Of a stretch of DNA of 38,747 nt, positions 28,189 through 36,627 are shown piece by piece; the stretch's first letter is position 1, and each line of letters starts with the position of its first letter. Origin of the DNA: JAPHTQ01 sp046484535 (GTDB lineage: Bacteria > Pseudomonadota > Gammaproteobacteria > Thiohalomonadales > Thiohalomonadaceae); assembly GCA_046484535.1 (NCBI GenBank), contig JAWOIT010000057.1, positions 1-38,747 of the forward strand. Direction: 5' to 3'. Both the position numbers and the translations under genes were made by a program. The notes below the pieces were generated by a model. It searched no databases, was not told the origin of the DNA, and saw only the letters and a program-made list of their open reading frames with translations.

Positions 28189-28218
28189 CTTATAAGCAAG
28201 TGCAGCGGTCTCCAGCAA
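28189..28218 (-). promoter_or_regulatory. Sigma-70-like promoter for the aspartoacylase-like gene
   Basis: On the minus strand TTGCTG and TATAAG are separated by 18 bases, about 60 bases upstream of the ATG, in the 174 bp gap after the GCS2 gene. Confidence 0.45.
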
Positions 28219-28303
28219 GACGCAATACATCCTCTGCAACAAGGGTGTTCAGCCAGTTTTCTCTTCCGTATGTACAGTGTATTCCGTGACCATCTCATCA
28301 GAG

Positions 28304-29737
28304 TTACAGATGCCACTCATGCACGGGTTTGCCGCTGTTCTGTCGCTCACGGTAGGCGGCCAGCATCGCCGCCGGATCATTGCCGTGGCTATCCAGGTAA
28401 CCCAACTGCCAGACGGCGCCGGTCTGCCCGCTGAGAAGGCGCTGCTCGATAACCGATAGATAGTAGTCATTAAGCCGGGGCTCGCAGCCGAGACGCTCCA
28501 GTCCCTCTCTGGCCACCGCTATGAGTTGCTGAAGCAGCTCGCCCATGCGACCGCGGCGCCCGTCAAGCCAGGTGACCTGGGCGTTGAGTCCGTAGCGTGC
28601 GGCGGCATAGAAATTGTCCCGCGCCTGAAAAAATTCCAGCTGCTGTTCGGCGGCCGTCTCCTGTTCAGCCACCATGCTAACAAGGCCATAAAAAAAAGCG
28701 GTGTTGGCCAAGGTGTCAAGGATACTCGGTCCGGCCGGGATCACCCGGTGCTCGATACGCACATGCGGGGTGCCATCCTCATCGAAGCCGATAAGCGGGC
28801 GGTTCCAGCGCCAGATGGTCCCGTTATGTAACCGCAGATGGTTGAACCGCCCGGTTTCATCCCCAAGGTCCACCGGCAGCAGCAGCGGGAAGTGTTCGGC
28901 ATTTTCACTAAACACCTCCATGATGCTGTACCGGGCATAACCGCTGCCGAAGGAGACCCGTTTTAGCGGACCGAACGCGCCGCCGGCAATCCCGCCCACC
29001 GCCACCGCCTGTTCGAACAACGGGATTCGCGTCTCCTGCCACAGCCGTTTGCCGAAAAGCAGCGGCGAGTTGGCACTGATCGCCACCATCGGTGCGGAGA
29101 GGATCTGCATCGCGTTGTAGTAACGCACCGCCTTCTCCTGCGCCACCTGCAGGTGGATCTGGAACGAGGTTGTGGCCGCCTCCAGCATCACATCCCCATG
29201 CACCGCCTCCAGGTGCTGTTCGCCGACGATATCCAGCTCCAGCGGCCTCCCCTCACGCAGTCGCAACACCTGCTCGTTGAGCGCCCGGTAGCGCTCCATG
29301 CGCGACATATTCTCCAGGGTGAGCATGGTGTCCCACACCGTCGGCAAGATCCCCACCATCACCAAATCGGCATCCAGCTGCTGCGCCACCTCCCGGCAGC
29401 GGGCCCAGTTTGCCTCCAGCTCGTGTTGCATCCGTTCCAGCGCATCTCCCTGCAGCGGCTGCGGTGAGCTGTTGATCTCGATGTTAAACCGTGACAACTC
29501 GGGGCTGTAGAGCGCGCTATCCCCCAACAGCGCCAGATACTCCTCATTGATGGGCGCGGGCCGGCCCTCGCTGTCCACCAGCCAGGCTTCCAACTCAAAG
29601 CCGCCGATACCGTGGCGGGCGGAAAAGCTCTTCTGTGCAAGGAGTTGTTTCAGCAGCGCGGTCTCTTCGGTCAGGCGCTTTTCAAAACGGGTGAAATCCT
29701 GTTTCCGAAACCGTGAGGCGCTGATCTCCTGCCCCAT
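28304..29737 (-). CDS. Glutamate-cysteine ligase family 2 (GCS2) carboxylate-amine ligase
   Basis: A 477-residue protein of the GCS2/YbdK superfamily. The ATP/Glu-binding strand is visible in GIGGFELEAWLVD, with LSRFNIEINSSPQP, SFQIHLQVAQEKAVRYYNAM (substrate face), ISANSPLLFGKRLWQETRIPLFEQ and the late VRIEHRVIPAGPS stretch. Family members make gamma-glutamyl or similar amides from ATP, a carboxylate and an amine. The true acceptor is not clear and it is not the classical GshA. I start it at ATG 29737, two bases after the murU stop, so the two genes are likely co-transcribed. The aspartoacylase-like gene downstream could reverse its product. Confidence 0.85.
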   Translation of the reverse strand: MGQEISASRFRKQDFTRFEKRLTEETALLKQLLAQKSFSARHGIGGFELEAWLVDSEGRPAPINEEYLALLGDSALYSPELSRFNIEINSSPQPLQGDALERMQHELEANWARCREVAQQLDADLVMVGILPTVWDTMLTLENMSRMERYRALNEQVLRLREGRPLELDIVGEQHLEAVHGDVMLEAATTSFQIHLQVAQEKAVRYYNAMQILSAPMVAISANSPLLFGKRLWQETRIPLFEQAVAVGGIAGGAFGPLKRVSFGSGYARYSIMEVFSENAEHFPLLLPVDLGDETGRFNHLRLHNGTIWRWNRPLIGFDEDGTPHVRIEHRVIPAGPSILDTLANTAFFYGLVSMVAEQETAAEQQLEFFQARDNFYAAARYGLNAQVTWLDGRRGRMGELLQQLIAVAREGLERLGCEPRLNDYYLSVIEQRLLSGQTGAVWQLGYLDSHGNDPAAMLAAYRERQNSGKPVHEWHL

Positions 29738-29739
29738 GG

Positions 29740-30411
29740 CTAGCCCACTTTCTGCCGGTACAACAGGGCATCCAGTTGCGCCAGTCTCTCCGGGGTGCCG
29801 ATATCGAACCATTGGCCGCGATAATGCTCGCCGCTCACCGCCCCCTCTTCCATTGCGCTACGGAGCAGGGGAGCCAGTGCAAAGGCGCCATCCTCACAGC
29901 CGTCGAACAGGGAGGGGTGATAGACGCCGATCCCGGAGAAGGTCAGCCGCTCCCCCTCGCCGGCATGCACCCGCCCCTGCTCGAGCACGAAGTCGCCCTG
30001 CGGGTGCTGTGGCGGGTTGTCCACCAGTACCAGGTGCGCCCGCTCGACCTGCCGCTCACGCAGTCTTGCATAGGGGTAGTCGCTCCAGACATCACCGTTA
30101 ATGACGACAAAGGGCGCATCGCCCAGCAGCGGCAGGGCGCGGAAGATCCCTCCACCGGTCTCCAGTGCCTCGCCTTCAGCCGAATAATGAATGGATAGCC
30201 CGTAGCGCCGGCCATCACCGAGCTGCTTCTCGATCTGATCCCCCAGATAGGCATGGTTGATCACCACGGCGTCAAAGCCGGCCGCGGCAAGCGATTCCAG
30301 GTGGTACTCGATAAGATGCCTGCCGCCGGCCTTCAGCAGTGGTTTCGGCGTGGTATCGGTGAGGGGCCGCATCCGTTCACCACGGCCGGCGGCCAGTATC
30401 ATCGCTTTCAT
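29740..30411 (-). CDS. murU: N-acetylmuramate 1-phosphate uridylyltransferase MurU
   Basis: Transfers UMP to MurNAc-1-phosphate to give UDP-MurNAc in the recycling route that bypasses de novo MurA/MurB synthesis and hence fosfomycin. The 223 residues equal the length I recall for Pseudomonas MurU. Nucleotidyltransferase motifs: LAAGRGERMRPLTDTTPKPLL at the N-terminus, ALETGGGIFRALPLL, VINGDVWSDYP and the C-terminal WFDIGTPERLAQL. A general sugar-nucleotide pyrophosphorylase is possible by fold, but AmgK close by on the same strand supports MurU. AGGA precedes the ATG at slightly long spacing. Confidence 0.9.
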   Translation of the reverse strand: MKAMILAAGRGERMRPLTDTTPKPLLKAGGRHLIEYHLESLAAAGFDAVVINHAYLGDQIEKQLGDGRRYGLSIHYSAEGEALETGGGIFRALPLLGDAPFVVINGDVWSDYPYARLRERQVERAHLVLVDNPPQHPQGDFVLEQGRVHAGEGERLTFSGIGVYHPSLFDGCEDGAFALAPLLRSAMEEGAVSGEHYRGQWFDIGTPERLAQLDALLYRQKVG

Positions 30412-30648
30412 TCAAAAATCCTGTGATACAACCCATTTTCAACTCCGCCCGTTGCCGTTTGGCGGCAGGAGCGGCTTGACTGCCATTATTGGCAAAAGAG
30501 AGCGCCCACCACAACCGCCGCAGGGAAAATGCCGCGGTTATGAAGATGCTTCCGCCTTGAAAAAGCCGCCTCTTCCCTCCATTTGAGTGTATAACATCAC
30601 CCCGGCGGGCCCTGAAAACCTCACGATTTTATTATTAGGAGCAGCAGC

Positions 30649-31086
30649 ATGAGCGACATCAGCAACAACGATATGGACTTGAACAGCGGTATCAGCGCCT
30701 TCGAGGGAAAACACTTCGGCACAGCGATGCAGCTTCTCTCCCCCCTGGCCGAAGACGGTAACCCCGAGGCCCAGTATCGTGTCGCCATCATGCAGCAAAA
30801 CGGCCTGCTCGGCTCGGCCAATCTCCCCGAAGCGGTCAGGCTGATGCGCGCCGCCGCCGAGCAGGGACACGCCATGGCCCAACACGGCATGGGCTTTATG
30901 TACCTGGAGGGCGAAGGCGTGGAGAAGGACCCCGGCGAGGCGAAAAAGTGGTTTGAGCTTGCCGCCGAGCAGGGGCTGGTCGGCTCCCTGACCACACTGG
31001 GCATGATGTACCAGGAGGGCAACGGGGTGGAACAGAATGAGGAGAAGGCCAAGGAGTACTACAAAAAAGCCGGCTTCGATATGTAA
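30649..31086 (+). CDS. Sel1-repeat (TPR-like) protein
   Basis: A 145-residue soluble protein made of three to four Sel1-like repeats of ~36 residues: GKHFGTAMQLLSPLAEDGNPEAQYRVAIM, then AVRLMRAAAEQGHAMAQHGMGFMYLEGEGVEKD, then AKKWFELAAEQGLVGSLTTLGMMYQEGNGVEQN. Such solenoids mediate protein-protein contacts. There is no signal peptide, so it is cytoplasmic. AGGAG lies just ahead of the ATG. The gene points away from murU and toward amgK, splitting a pair that is adjacent in Pseudomonas. It has its own terminator, so it is an independent unit. Confidence 0.85.
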   Translation: MSDISNNDMDLNSGISAFEGKHFGTAMQLLSPLAEDGNPEAQYRVAIMQQNGLLGSANLPEAVRLMRAAAEQGHAMAQHGMGFMYLEGEGVEKDPGEAKKWFELAAEQGLVGSLTTLGMMYQEGNGVEQNEEKAKEYYKKAGFDM

Positions 31087-31112
31087 GCCGCCCTTCGCTG
31101 GATAATCCGAAT

Positions 31113-31150
31113 AAAGCGGCTGTAATGCCTAATGCCGCTTTTTTGTTTTG
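31113..31150 (+). terminator. Rho-independent terminator of the Sel1 gene
   Basis: AAAGCGGC (31113-31120) pairs with GCCGCTTT (31134-31141), followed by TTTGTTTTG. Confidence 0.75.
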
Positions 31151-31194
31151 TGTCCTAAGCGTAGGCTTAACAACCACTCCGGCTTGCCGGATCA

Positions 31195-32181
31195 TCAACC
31201 GTCCAGATGCGGCACTACCCGCTCCTCCAGCAGGTGTTTGAAGGCACTCAACTCCGGATAACGCTCGCAGACCGCCACCACATAGCCCAGAGTTCGGGGA
31301 ATATCATTGAGGTAACCGGGCTTGCCGTCACGGTGGTTGAGCCGGGCGAAAATCCCCGTGGCCTTGAGGTGACGTTGCACCCCCATCAGGTCGAACCAGC
31401 GCAGAAAACGCTCCTCCTCGCGCCGGCGCAATATACCTTGATCGACGGCGATATCGTGATAGCTGCTCACCCACGCCTCGACCTGTTCCCGCGGCCAAGC
31501 GATATAACAGTCGCGCAGCAGGGATGCCAAATCGTAAGTGATTGGTCCATGAACCGCATCCTGGAAGTCGAGGATGCCGGGGTTGTGCTCACTCACCATC
31601 AGATTTCGGGAGTGATAGTCCCGGTGGACACTCACTTGCGGTTGCTCCAGGGCATTCCCGACCAGAAGGTTAAAGGTCTCATCCAGCACCTTTTGTTCAG
31701 CCTGCTCCAGCGCCAGCCCCAGGTGTCCGCCCAGATACCATTCGCGGAACAGCTCCATCTCCCGCCACAGCAGTTCCCGGTCATAGGGGGGGAGAATCCC
31801 CTGTCCCGGACCACGGGCCTGCAGCGTTGCCAGGGCCTCCATGGCATCCCCATAGAGCCGCTCGACATTCCGCCCATCGAGCACATCGAGGTACTGCTGC
31901 GAACCGAGATCGCTGAGCAATAAAAAGCCCCGGGCCAGGTCCTCGGCCATGATCTCCGGCACATTCAAGCCAATGTCCCGCAACTGGCGACCGATACGGA
32001 CAAACGGACCACTGTCCTCCTTCTCCGGCGGTGCATCCATGACAATCCGGCTCTCGCCATCGAAGCGGATACGAAAATAACGCCGAAAACTCGCATCGGA
32101 CGAGGCGGGAGCAAGGTCATAAGGGGGCAGGCCGAGCGTATTGCTCAGCCAGTGATTGAGTTGTTCCAGTCGCTCCGACAC
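31195..32181 (-). CDS. amgK: N-acetylmuramate/N-acetylglucosamine anomeric kinase AmgK
   Basis: Phosphorylates MurNAc (and GlcNAc) at the anomeric carbon, supplying MurU. The 328-residue protein has an aminoglycoside-phosphotransferase fold: SDASFRRYFRIRFDGESRIVMDAPP (N-lobe), LLLSDLGSQQYLD (hinge), catalytic loop VSVHRDYHSRNLMV and the metal-binding ILDFQDAVHGPITYDLASL. It starts with a GTG 16 bases after the stop of the barrel-like secreted gene, so the two may share a message. murU lies beyond the Sel1 gene on the same strand, and lptD-surA-pdxA-ksgA lies on the other side, as in Pseudomonas. Confidence 0.92.
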   Translation of the reverse strand: MSERLEQLNHWLSNTLGLPPYDLAPASSDASFRRYFRIRFDGESRIVMDAPPEKEDSGPFVRIGRQLRDIGLNVPEIMAEDLARGFLLLSDLGSQQYLDVLDGRNVERLYGDAMEALATLQARGPGQGILPPYDRELLWREMELFREWYLGGHLGLALEQAEQKVLDETFNLLVGNALEQPQVSVHRDYHSRNLMVSEHNPGILDFQDAVHGPITYDLASLLRDCYIAWPREQVEAWVSSYHDIAVDQGILRRREEERFLRWFDLMGVQRHLKATGIFARLNHRDGKPGYLNDIPRTLGYVVAVCERYPELSAFKHLLEERVVPHLDG

Positions 32182-32197
32182 GCTGCTTACCTACTGC

Positions 32198-32917
32198 TTA
32201 GAAGCGGAAACCCAGCTTGGCGCTGTAACTGCCGGTATCACCGGTCTGGTCCCCTTCCACGGCGATGTTCAACAAGCCCATGTTGAGATTAATGCCCGCA
32301 TAAACCTTGTCCTGAGTGAAATCCTCGTCTTCAAGGTCGATATCGGCATTCGGCTTGCTGTTGACCCAGTTGCGGCCAACGCCCGCATAAGGGGTTACCA
32401 TCGCAAACCCCTTGGAGATGGTCAGCTCCAAACCTGTGGTATCCATGTCCAGCTGGTCCACACCGCTGAGGCGGGTATAGGTGCCGCGCACGGCTATTGC
32501 CGGTGACGCCACCCCGCCCTCCATCAAGGCATAACGCAGCTCCGCGCCACTCAGTTTGATATTACTGTTGGGAATGGAGGAAAGGAAAACGCCCACGTCT
32601 ATCGAGGCGGGCAACCCCTTGTGCAGGTGGACTTTGGGGATGGTGAGCGAATCGGCGCCGCAGCCGCCGCAGGCCAGATCATAGGCCTCGGTATTCTCAA
32701 GAGATGTGTTCGTTACCTCCACACCGATATCGATGCCGGTCATACCCAGCGGCTCGGCGGGGGCGACCGCCTTGTAACTCAGTGCAGCGGCGAGGTCCTC
32801 AGAGAGGTCACGGAACTGGGGCTGTACCAGGCTGCCCAGAGAATCGACATCATCGGCAGCCATCACCGGAACAGAAAGAGATGCTACAAGCGGTAAGGTA
32901 AAAAGGGCTTTTTTCAT
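32198..32917 (-). CDS. Secreted, probably outer-membrane barrel protein (239 aa)
   Basis: A signal peptide (MKKALFTLPLVASLSVPVMA, cleaved before ADDVDS) is followed by ~219 residues with repeated amphipathic strands (IDIGVEVTNTS, SIDVGVFLSSI, VRGTYTRLSGV, MVTPYAGVGRNWV, VYAGINLNMGLLNIAVEGD) and a terminal AKLGFRF, the aromatic end typical of barrels. A CGGC pair (LACGGCGADSL) is unusual for a barrel and could form a disulfide in an extracellular loop. AAGGTGTC precedes the ATG. I do not recognise the family. It lies directly upstream of amgK and is divergent from lptD. Confidence 0.75.
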   Translation of the reverse strand: MKKALFTLPLVASLSVPVMAADDVDSLGSLVQPQFRDLSEDLAAALSYKAVAPAEPLGMTGIDIGVEVTNTSLENTEAYDLACGGCGADSLTIPKVHLHKGLPASIDVGVFLSSIPNSNIKLSGAELRYALMEGGVASPAIAVRGTYTRLSGVDQLDMDTTGLELTISKGFAMVTPYAGVGRNWVNSKPNADIDLEDEDFTQDKVYAGINLNMGLLNIAVEGDQTGDTGSYSAKLGFRF

Positions 32918-32937
32918 GGAGTGACACCTTATAATAA

Positions 32938-32987
32938 TTCACATTCGCGTTCGATTATGCCAGAGACAGCCCATGCACGAATGTGAA
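32938..32987. promoter_or_regulatory. Inverted repeat between divergent barrel gene and lptD
   Basis: TTCACATTCG (32938-32947) and its exact complement CGAATGTGAA (32978-32987) are set 40 bp apart start to start, close to four helical turns, in the divergent promoter region. This is a plausible operator pair for a dimeric regulator. Confidence 0.4.
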
Positions 32988-33109
32988 CCATAACACGCCC
33001 TGAAATTCACTGCCGGGAAAGAATCCCGTTGATGAGAAGGGGGAACTGTGCGATTTTACCCGCCCTGAAAAAAAACCATTGCTCCCAGTTTTTCTCTACA
33101 ATCACCGTT

Positions 33110-35305
33110 GTGAACCGGAACGCGATTACAGCCATTTGCCTCGCCGCCGCAGGCGCCTTAAGTCATCCTATGGTGCTTGCAGCAGCGGAAACCGAGGACC
33201 GCTGGGCTCTTTGCCCGCCGGTGGTGGATACGCGCGCCTCACAAATCCCGCCCTTTACAGCCGCGCCGGGGGCCACCCAGGCGACTGCCGATGAGGCATT
33301 TGCCGAAGCGGACAACATCACCCGTCTGCGGGGCGATGTGATCGTTCAACGCGACCAGGCCACCTTGCTGGGCGATACGGCGGAGTACTTCCGCAACGAG
33401 GATCGCCTGCTGTTACAGGGCAACGTCAGCTACCGTGCCGACGGTCTGTGGATAGAAAGCGACCGCGCACAACTCTTACTGGGTGAGCAGAGCGGTTTTT
33501 TCGACAACACCCGCTTCCACATTCCCGACGCGCACGCCTTCGGCAGCGCCGATCGCATCCAGGCCGACGGCCCGAAGCATATCCTTCTAAGCTCGATAAG
33601 CTACACCACCTGCGACCCGGGACAGCCCGACTGGGAACTCAAGGCCAAGGAGCTGAACCTGGATAAGGCCTCCAATACCGGCGAGGCCTGGCACGCCAGC
33701 CTCTCCTTCAAGGGTGTACCCTTTTTCTACAGCCCCTACCTGAACTTCCCGCTGGAGGGGCGCAAAAGCGGCCTCCTTCCCCCGACATTCGGCACCTCCG
33801 AGCTCAACGGAACCGATTTCAGCCTGCCTGTCTACTGGAATATCGCCCCCAACCAGGACGCCACCTTCACCCCGCGTTACATCAGCAAGCGCGGCAGCAT
33901 GATGATGGGGGAGTACCGTCTGCTCACGCAAAATACCCACGGCCGGATCAACGCCGGCTACCTGAATGACGATAAGCTCACCGACGAGGATCGCGACTAT
34001 TTGTCCGTTAGCCACCATGCGCGCATCAGCCGGGGTTGGCAAAGCGAGATGGTCTTCCGTCGCACCTCAGACAACGACTTTTTCACCGACGAACTGGGGG
34101 GGAACGAGGAAAGCGGCAGCCAAACCCACCTGGAGCGTCGCGCCGACCTCACCTATACGGATCGCTACTGGCGTTTTCTCGCGCGGACACAGGACTTTCA
34201 GACCCTCAGCGGCACCTCCCCCTACCAGCGCCTGCCGCAGTTGCGGCTGGACGGCAGCATGCCCGAGCGTCGTAACCGCCTTCGTTTCGCCCTGGAAAGC
34301 GAGGCGGTCAGCTTTCGTCACGACACCCTCGCCCCCACCGGCGAGCGGGTCGACGTGAAACCCTCTGTGAGTTTGCCGCTTGGCGCCCCGGCATGGTTCC
34401 TGAAACCCTCCCTGGCCTGGCGCCACACCCAATATCAGCTCGACGACTACGGTCCCGGTGAAACCTTTGAACGCTCACAACCCATCGGTTCGCTCGACAG
34501 CGGCCTGTTCTTCGAGCGCGCTCTCGAACTGGGCGACAGGCCGTATATACAGACCCTGGAGCCCCGCCTTTTCTACCTTAACGTCCCCTATGAGAACCAG
34601 GATGACCTGCCCCTGTTCGACACCGGCGAACTCGACTTCAGCTTCAGGCAACTGTTTAGTGACAACCGGTTCAGCGGCGCCGATCGCCAGGCGGATACCG
34701 AACAAATCACCCTCGCACTGACCAGCCGCCTGCTCGACAATGCGAGCGGCAAAGAGCGCCTGCGGGCGGCCATCGGCCGGATTTATTACTTCCGCGACCG
34801 ACAAGTTACCCTTACCGGCACCGAGCCCGATCTGACCCGCGAGAGCTCGGATATCATCGGCGAACTTTCGCTCTCCCCCTCGGACAGTCTCACTATGCGC
34901 CTCACCGAACAGTGGAACCCGGAGGAGGAACGATTTGAACGACTCAACGGCCGGCTGCGTTACTCCCCGGCACAGCGCAAGGTGCTCAACATGGGCTATC
35001 GCTACAACCGTGAGGACGCCCTGCATCAGGCCGATGTGGCCATGTTCTGGCCGGTGACCCGTCAGTTGCGTGTGCTCGGCCGCTATCAATATGACCTGGG
35101 AAGCGAACTATCACTGGACACCATCGGCGGCGTCGAATACGAGAGTTGCTGCTGGAGCGTACGCCTGCTGCAACGGGCCCGACGCAACTCGATTGACGAC
35201 GAATTGAACCATAGCACCTATCTGACACTCGAATTGAAAGGACTGGCCGGCCTCGGCCGAAGTCTCGAAGAGAGTACCGAACGTGGTATTCTAGGCTATG
35301 ACTAA
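33110..35305 (+). CDS. lptD: LPS-assembly protein LptD
   Basis: The outer-membrane translocon that inserts lipopolysaccharide into the outer leaflet together with LptE. The protein has an N-terminal beta-jellyroll (OstA) domain (DNITRLRGDVIVQRDQATLLGD, LLLQGNVSYRADGLWIES) and a large C-terminal barrel. The four disulfide cysteines of LptD have counterparts: Cys35 (WALCPP), the Cys in SISYTTCDPG, and the CysCys pair in YESCCWSVRL near the end. I propose the GTG at 33110 because it starts directly at a signal peptide (NRNAITAICLAAAGALSHPMVLA). An ATG at 33032 would add 26 residues. Neither start has a clear Shine-Dalgarno sequence. surA follows after 25 bases. Confidence 0.95.
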   Translation: MNRNAITAICLAAAGALSHPMVLAAAETEDRWALCPPVVDTRASQIPPFTAAPGATQATADEAFAEADNITRLRGDVIVQRDQATLLGDTAEYFRNEDRLLLQGNVSYRADGLWIESDRAQLLLGEQSGFFDNTRFHIPDAHAFGSADRIQADGPKHILLSSISYTTCDPGQPDWELKAKELNLDKASNTGEAWHASLSFKGVPFFYSPYLNFPLEGRKSGLLPPTFGTSELNGTDFSLPVYWNIAPNQDATFTPRYISKRGSMMMGEYRLLTQNTHGRINAGYLNDDKLTDEDRDYLSVSHHARISRGWQSEMVFRRTSDNDFFTDELGGNEESGSQTHLERRADLTYTDRYWRFLARTQDFQTLSGTSPYQRLPQLRLDGSMPERRNRLRFALESEAVSFRHDTLAPTGERVDVKPSVSLPLGAPAWFLKPSLAWRHTQYQLDDYGPGETFERSQPIGSLDSGLFFERALELGDRPYIQTLEPRLFYLNVPYENQDDLPLFDTGELDFSFRQLFSDNRFSGADRQADTEQITLALTSRLLDNASGKERLRAAIGRIYYFRDRQVTLTGTEPDLTRESSDIIGELSLSPSDSLTMRLTEQWNPEEERFERLNGRLRYSPAQRKVLNMGYRYNREDALHQADVAMFWPVTRQLRVLGRYQYDLGSELSLDTIGGVEYESCCWSVRLLQRARRNSIDDELNHSTYLTLELKGLAGLGRSLEESTERGILGYD

Positions 35306-35330
35306 TCTGCACGACCAACCGAGCAACTAG

Positions 35331-36623
35331 ATGAGCACTATGCGACTGATCCCCATTTTACTTCTGCTACTCTCCCTCGTCGGCCCGATTCAGGCCGCCG
35401 TGCAGGAAATCAACGGCATCGCCGCAGTAGTGGATGATGATGTCATCACATCCAACGAGCTTAACCGACGCGTTGAGCGGACCCTTGTTCAACTGCAACA
35501 ACGAGGGGCAACCGGGCTTCCGCCAAGAAACGTCATCGAGCGTCAGGTTTTGGAACGCTTGATCATGGAAAAACTGCAACTGAATCGTGCCAAAGCCCTT
35601 GGCATTCAAATCGATGACGAGCAACTCAACAAAGTCATCGCCAACATCGCCGCCGAGAATGGAATGCGCATGCAACAGTTCCGCGCCGCCCTGGAGGCGG
35701 ACGGGATGGATTTCTCCTTCTTCCGCGAGCAGATCCGTGACGAAGTACTCATCTCCCGCCTGCTCAATAATCAGGTCCGGAGCCGCGTCGACGTCACCCC
35801 TCGCGAGGTGGACGCCTTCCTCGAAACCCGTGCCCGGCAGGGCAACGAAGACATCGAGTATCGCCTTCGCCATATCCTGGTCGCCTTACCCGGCAACGCC
35901 TCGCCGGAGCAGATTCAGGAGACCCGCAGCAAAGCCGAAAAACTCATGGCCCGGCTGCAACAGGGAGAGGATTTCAGTCAACTGGCCATCGCCCACTCCG
36001 ACAGCCAACAGGCTCTGGAAGGAGGCGATCTCGGATGGCGCCGCCTTGGCCAGCTACCCACCCTCTTCGCAGAGCCGGTCATGAAATTGGAGCCCGGCGA
36101 ATTCAGTCCGCTCATCCGTAACAGCAGCGGCTTTCACATCCTTCTGCTGGAACAAAAACGGGGCGAACAAGCCCAACTGATCCGCCAGGTGCACGCCCGT
36201 CACATCCTTATCCGGACCGGTGAGCTGGTATCAGAAAACGAAGCCCGAGATCGCCTGGAGCGACTGCGCGAGCGAATTCTCGGCGGCGCCTCCTTCGCCG
36301 ACCTGGCCCGGGCGAACTCGGAGGACCCCGGCTCCGCCGCCAAGGGGGGTGATCTGGGATGGGCCGATCCCTCCACCTACGTCCCCGCCTTTCAGGAGGC
36401 GCTGAAAGAGACCCCGGTTGGCAAGATCAGCCCGCCGTTCAAGAGCCAGTTCGGCTGGCACATCGTCCAGCCACTTTCCTGGCGCGATCACGACAGCACC
36501 GATGAAATGCAGCGCGAAAAGGCCTTCAAAACCTTGCGCGAACGCAAAATCGAGGAAGAGACCCGCAAATGGTTACGCCGCCTGCGCGACGAGGCCTACG
36601 TGGATTACCGCATCGAGCGCTAG
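35331..36623 (+). CDS. surA: Periplasmic chaperone/peptidyl-prolyl isomerase SurA
   Basis: Escorts unfolded outer-membrane proteins, LptD among them, across the periplasm. A 430-residue precursor with a signal peptide (MRLIPILLLLLSLVGPIQA), a SurA N-terminal domain (INGIAAVVDDDVITSNEL, VIERQVLERLIMEKLQLNRA) and two parvulin domains: ~173-275 (RHILVALPG...GGDLGWRRLGQLP...GFHILLLE) and ~283-385 (ARHILIRTG...GGDLGWADP...GWHIVQP). Length matches E. coli (428). A second in-frame ATG three codons in (35340) is an equally good start. It lies in the lptD-surA-pdxA-ksgA operon. Confidence 0.96.
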   Translation: MSTMRLIPILLLLLSLVGPIQAAVQEINGIAAVVDDDVITSNELNRRVERTLVQLQQRGATGLPPRNVIERQVLERLIMEKLQLNRAKALGIQIDDEQLNKVIANIAAENGMRMQQFRAALEADGMDFSFFREQIRDEVLISRLLNNQVRSRVDVTPREVDAFLETRARQGNEDIEYRLRHILVALPGNASPEQIQETRSKAEKLMARLQQGEDFSQLAIAHSDSQQALEGGDLGWRRLGQLPTLFAEPVMKLEPGEFSPLIRNSSGFHILLLEQKRGEQAQLIRQVHARHILIRTGELVSENEARDRLERLRERILGGASFADLARANSEDPGSAAKGGDLGWADPSTYVPAFQEALKETPVGKISPPFKSQFGWHIVQPLSWRDHDSTDEMQREKAFKTLRERKIEEETRKWLRRLRDEAYVDYRIER

Positions 36624-36627
36624 CACG

